From contig JAGBGV010000138.1 of NCBI GenBank assembly GCA_017935805.1, positions 1 to 10,803 on the forward strand: a stretch of 10,803 bases of DNA, in the 5' to 3' direction. Positions within the stretch are counted from its first letter, which is position 1. Each line of letters starts with the position of its first letter. Made by a program: the position numbers and the translations under genes. Positions 6,403 to 10,803 of the stretch are shown here, piece after piece. This DNA is from Clostridia bacterium (GTDB lineage Bacteria; Bacillota_A; Clostridia; Oscillospirales; CAG-272). The notes beneath the pieces were generated by a model. That model was given only the letters and a program-made list of their open reading frames with translations. It searched no databases and had not been told where the DNA came from.

Positions 6403-8082
6403 TTAGAACAGACCAGTGATCTTACCGCTTGCATCAACGTCGATTCGTTCTGCAGCAGGAGATTTAGGAAGTCCGGGCATTGTAAGGATATCACCTGTCA
6501 GGACTACGATAAATCCTGCACCGGCAGACACCTTAACATTCTTAACGGTAACTGTAAATCCTTCGGGAGCGCCAAGCTTTGTAGGATCATCAGAGAAGCT
6601 GTACTGTGTCTTAGCAATACATACAGGCAGCTCATCAAATCCAAGTGCTGTGAGTTCAGCGATCTGTTTCTTTGCTGCAGGAAGAACTGCGATACCGTTA
6701 CCACCGTATACCTTCTTAACAACAGCTTCGATCTTATCTTCAATAGAGCCGTCAAGCTCATAGGAGTAAGTGAAGTTACCCTGCTCTTCTTCGCAAAGAC
6801 GAACTACCTCACGAGCAAGTTCAACACCACCCTTGCCGCCGTTTGCCCAAACAGTAGACAGGCAGGTATTTACGCCGAGCTCTCTGCACTTATTAATGAT
6901 GAACTCGATCTCATTATCAGTATCGGTGGGGAATCTGTTCACTGCAACCACGCAAGGAAGCTTGTAAACGTTTCTGATGTTAGATACATGACGAAGAAGA
7001 TTGGGAATACCCGCTTCAAGTGCAACAAGGTTCTCTTCGCAAAGCTGAGTCTTTGCAAGACCGCCGTGCATCTTAAGAGCGCGTACTGTTGCAACAACAA
7101 CAACAGCATCAGGTACAAGTCCTGCAGCGCGGCACTTAATGTCAAGGAACTTTTCAGCACCGAGGTCAGCACCAAAGCCAGCTTCTGTGATTGTATAGTC
7201 GCCCATCTTCAGCGCCATTTTTGTTGCGATTACGGAGTTACATCCGTGTGCAATGTTTGCGAAAGGACCGCCGTGAACAAATGCGGGAGTGCCTTCAAGA
7301 GTCTGAACAAGGTTAGGAGAAAGAGCGTCCTTCAGAAGCGCTGGCATAGCACCTGCAGCCTTAAGCTGACCACATGTAACGGGTTCACCCTTGAAATTAT
7401 AACCAACAATAATGCGAGACAGTCTTTCCTTGAGGTCGGAAATTGAATTAGAGAGGCAGAATACAGCCATGATCTCAGAAGCAACTGTGATATCAAATCC
7501 GTCTTCTCTGGGAACACCGTTTGTCTTGCCGCCCATACCGTCAACAATAAAGCGAAGCTGACGGTCGTTCATATCAACACATCTCTTCCATGTAATTCTG
7601 CGGACGTCAATACCAAGCTCGTTGCCCTGCTGGATGTGGTTATCAAGCATAGCCGCGAGCAAGTTGTTAGCCGCACCGATTGCGTGGAAGTCGCCTGTGA
7701 AGTGGAGGTTGATATCCTCCATAGGAACTACCTGTGCGTAACCGCCGCCTGCAGCACCGCCCTTGACACCGAACACAGGTCCAAGAGAAGGCTCGCGAAG
7801 TGCAACTGTTACATCCTTGCCGATCTCCTTCAGACCATCTGCCAGACCGATGGTAGTTGTAGTCTTACCTTCGCCTGCAGGTGTGGGAGTGATTGCTGTT
7901 ACGAGAACAAGCTTACCGTTCTTCTGATCCTTCTTGTCCTCAAGCAGAGAGAGATTTACCTTTGCCTTGTATCTGCCGTACTGCTCAATGTATTTTTCGT
8001 CAATGTGAGCCGCCTGTGCGATCTCAAAAATGGGTTTAAGCTCACAGCTCTGAGCAATTTCAATATCTGTTTTGTACTGCAA
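6403..8082 (-). CDS. fhs: Formate--tetrahydrofolate ligase
   Basis: ATP-dependent 10-formyl-tetrahydrofolate synthetase, which activates formate for purine synthesis and, in acetogens, for the Wood-Ljungdahl methyl branch. It has 559 residues, matching the usual 556-560. Motifs: P-loop [15 protein letters not shown] at 65-79, [26 protein letters not shown] segment at 97-118, [14 protein letters not shown] at 270-283, [14 protein letters not shown] at 299-312 and [14 protein letters not shown] at 535-548. The frame stays open far upstream into purL, but the start is set by GGAGGG (8095-8090) exactly 7 bases before a TTG at 8082. There is no in-frame ATG near it. The gene begins 31 bases after the purL stop, so the two are probably co-transcribed. 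Nothing else in the window points to acetogenesis, so a biosynthetic role is the simpler reading. Confidence 0.97.
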   Translation of the reverse strand: MQYKTDIEIAQSCELKPIFEIAQAAHIDEKYIEQYGRYKAKVNLSLLEDKKDQKNGKLVLVTAITPTPAGEGKTTTTIGLADGLKEIGKDVTVALREPSLGPVFGVKGGAAGGGYAQVVPMEDINLHFTGDFHAIGAANNLLAAMLDNHIQQGNELGIDVRRITWKRCVDMNDRQLRFIVDGMGGKTNGVPREDGFDITVASEIMAVFCLSNSISDLKERLSRIIVGYNFKGEPVTCGQLKAAGAMPALLKDALSPNLVQTLEGTPAFVHGGPFANIAHGCNSVIATKMALKMGDYTITEAGFGADLGAEKFLDIKCRAAGLVPDAVVVVATVRALKMHGGLAKTQLCEENLVALEAGIPNLLRHVSNIRNVYKLPCVVAVNRFPTDTDNEIEFIINKCRELGVNTCLSTVWANGGKGGVELAREVVRLCEEEQGNFTYSYELDGSIEDKIEAVVKKVYGGNGIAVLPAAKKQIAELTALGFDELPVCIAKTQYSFSDDPTKLGAPEGFTVTVKNVKVSAGAGFIVVLTGDILTMPGLPKSPAAERIDVDASGKITGLF

Positions 8083-8089
8083 TGTTAAG

Positions 8090-8095
8090 CCCTCC
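8090..8095 (-). promoter_or_regulatory. Ribosome binding site fixing the TTG start of fhs
   Basis: GGAGGG on the minus strand, with CTTAACA as a 7-base spacer before TTG. The first codons after it give [11 protein letters not shown], a normal start for this enzyme family. This decides the start against longer versions that would run into purL. Confidence 0.9.
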
Positions 8096-8113
8096 AAATT
8101 ATTATTTGTAATA

Positions 8114-10803
8114 CTATACAGCCGCTTCAAAAATGCGGATGTCAAAGTTGCCGGGAATATTCTTATAGAGTCCTGTGCCAATACGTTCGCTATGTCCCAT
8201 CTTACCGAATACTCGGCCGTCGGGTGAAGTAATGCCCTCAATAGCGCACATTGAGTTATTGGGATTAAAGAGAATATCACTTGTGGGATTTCCGTCAAGG
8301 TCAACGTACTGTGTAGCGATCTGACCGTTTGCCGCAAGAGATTTGACAGTTGCCTCATCAGCGAGGAATCTGCCTTCACCGTGAGAGATCGGCACGCTGT
8401 AAACATCGCCAACGTTTGTAAGTGCAAGCCAGGGTGACTTATTTGATGCAACTCTTGTGCGAACAATACGGGACTGATGGCGAGCTATAGAGTTAAATGT
8501 AAGTGTCGGGCAGTTTTCGTCTGTATCGATGATCTTACCGTAAGGAACGAGACCAAGCTTGATAAGCGCCTGGAAGCCGTTACAAATACCGCACATAAGT
8601 CCGTCGCGACGGTCAAGAAGCTCTCCAACCTGTTCTTTTATTGCGGGGTTTCTGAAGAATGCGGTAATGAACTTAGCTGATCCGTCAGGCTCGTCACCAC
8701 CGGAGAAGCCACCTGGAATAAAGATCATCTGCGATTCTTTGATCTTTGCGGCAACTGCTTCAACGCTGCGAGCAACATCATCAGCGGTAAGGTTTCGTAT
8801 TACTGCAATATCAGCCTCAGCACCGGCCGCTTCAACTGCGCGAGCAGAATCGTATTCACAGTTTGTGCCCGGGAATACAGGAATAAGCACACGCGGACGC
8901 GCTACTTTTACAGCAGGTGCAAGATTAACGTTATTCTGGTAATTGAATGTAGGTATATCAGTTGTCTCTACGGGAACTCTTGTGGGATATACGCCCTCAA
9001 GTGTTGCCTCGTTGAGTTCTGCAAGCTCTGCGATAGATACTGACTCAGAGCCAAGATCAATTACGGGCTCTGATATTGTATCACCGATCTTTAATGCATA
9101 TTCGCATTCTATTTCTTCGTCAAGCTCTGCAACGATAAAATCGTACATCATACCGTTATACAAGTCGTTATCTGCAGCGCCGTTTGAACGGAAGCCTATC
9201 TCATTACCGAAGGACATCTTCATAACAGCCTCGGCAATACCGTTTTCAAGCGCCCATGCTGCCTTAACAGCTTCCTTTTCACAGTATTCGTGGAAAGCTT
9301 CCCAAGCAGATTTAGTGGATTCCGGTGTCTGATCTATAGGAGCGAACAGGTAGACAGGGTGTCCTGCTTCTTTGAACTCGGGGGAGATTACCTTGCCTGC
9401 CTTGATAGGTGCTATTGCGAAAGAAATAAGTGTCGGAGGAACATCCTTGTCAAGGAATGTACCTGACATTGAGTCCTTACCGCCTATAGCAGCACATCCG
9501 AGGTCGAGCTGAGCATCCATTGCACCGAGAAGTGCGGAGAAAGGCTTGCCCCAACGCTGGGGTTCATTACGCAGCTTTTCAAAGAATTCCTGAAGTGTCA
9601 GATATGCATCCTTATAGTCAGCGCCTGATGCAACTATCTTTGCAACAGAGTTAAGAACTGCGGAATAAGCACCAACATAAGTGTTTTCGCTGCTTACATC
9701 TGCGTCAAAGCCCCATGCCATTACACTTGCCGAATCTGTCTTTTCTCCGGGGAGAACAGGCAACAGTGCCGCCATGGACTGCGCAGGGGTTCTTTGAGTC
9801 TTACCGCCGAAAGGCATAAGTACGGAGCCTGCACCGATTGAGCAGTCGAATCTTTCAACAAGACCTCTTCTGCTTGCTGTTTTTAGATCAGATGCCATTG
9901 TTCTGAGATCCGGATAAAGTGCCTTTGAGAAAACGGAGAGATCCTTTTCGGAAACTTCAACTGTTGTATGCTTGTCGGCGCCATTGGTATTGAGGAAATC
10001 TCTTGAAAGGTCAGCGATAGTCTGTCCCTTCCAATTCATAACCATTCTTGCTTCTTCGGTAACAACCGCTACCTTATATGCTTCAAGGTTTTCGTTTTCA
10101 GCGTAGGAGATAAATGTATCAGCGTCCTTTGCCTCAACAACAACTGCCATTCTTTCCTGGGATTCGGAAATTGCAAGTTCTGTGCCGTCAAGTCCGTCAT
10201 ATTTCTTGCGTACTGCGTCAAGATCGATCTTAAGACCGTCTGCAAGCTCACCTATAGCAACGGAAACACCACCCGCACCGAAGTCATTACAGCGTTTGAT
10301 GAGTCTTGTTACCTTAGGATCACGGAAAAGTCTCTGAATCTTTCTTTCCTCAGGAGCATTACCCTTCTGAACCTCGGACGCCATAGTTGTAAGTGACTTC
10401 ATGTTATGGCTCTTTGATGAACCTGTAGCGCCGCCGATACCGTCACGACCTGTTCTTCCGCCAAGGAGGATTACTACATCGCCCGGAGCAGGACGCTCAC
10501 GTCTTACGTTTGAAGCAGGAGCTGCAGCAACTACCGCACCGCACTCAAGTCGCTTTGCAACATATCCGTCATGATATACTTCAGCAACGTGACCGGTTGC
10601 AAGACCGATCTGGTTGCCGTATGAGGAATATCCGGCTGCCGCTGTCTGACAGATCTTTCTCTGTGGCAGCTTGCCGGGAATTGTATCTTTAATAGCTGTT
10701 CTCGGATCAGCAGCACCGGTTACACGCATAGCCTGGTGAACGTATGCTCTGCCTGAGAGAGGGTCTCTGATGCATCCGCCGATGCAGGTTGCCGCACCGC
10801 CGA
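8114..10803 (-). CDS. purL: FGAM synthase PurL, one-chain form (5' end cut by window)
   Basis: Phosphoribosylformylglycinamidine synthase, which converts FGAR, glutamine and ATP to FGAM in purine synthesis. I read 895 C-terminal residues. The family form known from Clostridia is about 1,240 long, so some 340 N-terminal residues lie beyond the window. The frame is open to the window edge and begins [20 protein letters not shown], so the Met codon at 10729 is internal. Synthase marks are [14 protein letters not shown] at fragment residues 114-127 and GGKDSMSG at 440-447. The C-terminal glutaminase domain starts near 635, with FPGTNCE at 643-649, PGGFSGGDE at 696-704, nucleophile Cys740 in [19 protein letters not shown] at 807-812, and His870/Glu872 in GKMGHSER. 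Synthase and PurQ-like glutaminase are thus fused, unlike the split PurL/PurQ/PurS of Bacillus. The stop is TAG and fhs follows closely. Confidence 0.96.
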   Translation of the reverse strand, partial: GGAATCIGGCIRDPLSGRAYVHQAMRVTGAADPRTAIKDTIPGKLPQRKICQTAAAGYSSYGNQIGLATGHVAEVYHDGYVAKRLECGAVVAAAPASNVRRERPAPGDVVILLGGRTGRDGIGGATGSSKSHNMKSLTTMASEVQKGNAPEERKIQRLFRDPKVTRLIKRCNDFGAGGVSVAIGELADGLKIDLDAVRKKYDGLDGTELAISESQERMAVVVEAKDADTFISYAENENLEAYKVAVVTEEARMVMNWKGQTIADLSRDFLNTNGADKHTTVEVSEKDLSVFSKALYPDLRTMASDLKTASRRGLVERFDCSIGAGSVLMPFGGKTQRTPAQSMAALLPVLPGEKTDSASVMAWGFDADVSSENTYVGAYSAVLNSVAKIVASGADYKDAYLTLQEFFEKLRNEPQRWGKPFSALLGAMDAQLDLGCAAIGGKDSMSGTFLDKDVPPTLISFAIAPIKAGKVISPEFKEAGHPVYLFAPIDQTPESTKSAWEAFHEYCEKEAVKAAWALENGIAEAVMKMSFGNEIGFRSNGAADNDLYNGMMYDFIVAELDEEIECEYALKIGDTISEPVIDLGSESVSIAELAELNEATLEGVYPTRVPVETTDIPTFNYQNNVNLAPAVKVARPRVLIPVFPGTNCEYDSARAVEAAGAEADIAVIRNLTADDVARSVEAVAAKIKESQMIFIPGGFSGGDEPDGSAKFITAFFRNPAIKEQVGELLDRRDGLMCGICNGFQALIKLGLVPYGKIIDTDENCPTLTFNSIARHQSRIVRTRVASNKSPWLALTNVGDVYSVPISHGEGRFLADEATVKSLAANGQIATQYVDLDGNPTSDILFNPNNSMCAIEGITSPDGRVFGKMGHSERIGTGLYKNIPGNFDIRIFEAAV

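Noticed and set aside
7636..8088. A 150-codon plus-strand open frame, rich in Cys, opposite the start of fhs.
   Set aside because: Antisense shadow of the P-loop region of fhs; Cys richness follows from the reverse complement of Ala/Gly/Thr codons.
8100..8113. Small inverted repeat TATTA-TTTG-TAATA in the purL-fhs gap, resembling the core of the his operator.
   Set aside because: Arms of only five A/T bases, a different spacer length and no promoter around it; chance is likely in such sequence.
8083..8466. Upstream in-frame extension of fhs into purL, giving a 687-residue protein.
   Set aside because: The extra residues are a frame shadow of purL and the proper ribosome binding site sits at 8095-8090, before the TTG at 8082.
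10727..10729. Possible purL start codon at 10729.
   Set aside because: The frame stays open to the window edge and the codons before it read as conserved PurL sequence, so this Met is internal.

Overview
The window looks like ordinary core metabolism from a Gram-positive anaerobe of the class Clostridia. Four features suggest this: a short-form HisG paired with HisZ, a YerC/TrpR-like regulator, a one-chain clostridial-type PurL, and a stand-alone formate--tetrahydrofolate ligase, with strong GGAGG-type ribosome binding sites throughout. Moderate GC content and general sequence character would fit an Oscillospiraceae/Ruminococcus-like organism, but that finer placement is a guess. All genes lie on the minus strand, so transcription runs from high to low coordinates, and I see no plus-strand gene.

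Region 1 (10803 to 6403) holds the 3' part of purL, cut by the window edge, followed after 31 bases by fhs, which starts with TTG behind a perfect GGAGGG site. A strong intrinsic terminator (6386-6337) closes this unit. Region 2 (6336 to 6229) is the only real intergenic stretch. It holds an A/T-rich upstream segment, a near-consensus sigma-A type promoter (TTGACT, 17 bp, TATTAT) and a 21-bp near-perfect palindrome over the -10 box and likely start of transcription.

Region 3 (6228 to 1) is a tight operon: yerC/hisR-like regulator, hisZ, hisG, hisD, hisC, hisB, hisH and hisA, the last cut by the window edge. Junctions range from an 8-bp overlap to a 4-bp gap, so translation is probably coupled along the message. 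Together the enzymes carry PRPP and ATP through the histidine pathway, except the steps of HisE, HisI, HisF and the histidinol-phosphate phosphatase. Those genes are not visible and could lie downstream.

The most interesting signal is regulatory. The first gene encodes a TrpR-fold DNA-binding protein and the palindrome sits where its operator would be expected, while the leader (about 28 nt) is too short for a T-box or attenuator. This suggests an autoregulated histidine operon controlled by a repressor. The two operons also meet metabolically: HisH/HisF release AICAR, whose re-use in purine synthesis needs 10-formyl-tetrahydrofolate, the product of Fhs. I found no mobile element, CRISPR array, RNA gene or unknown multi-gene system.
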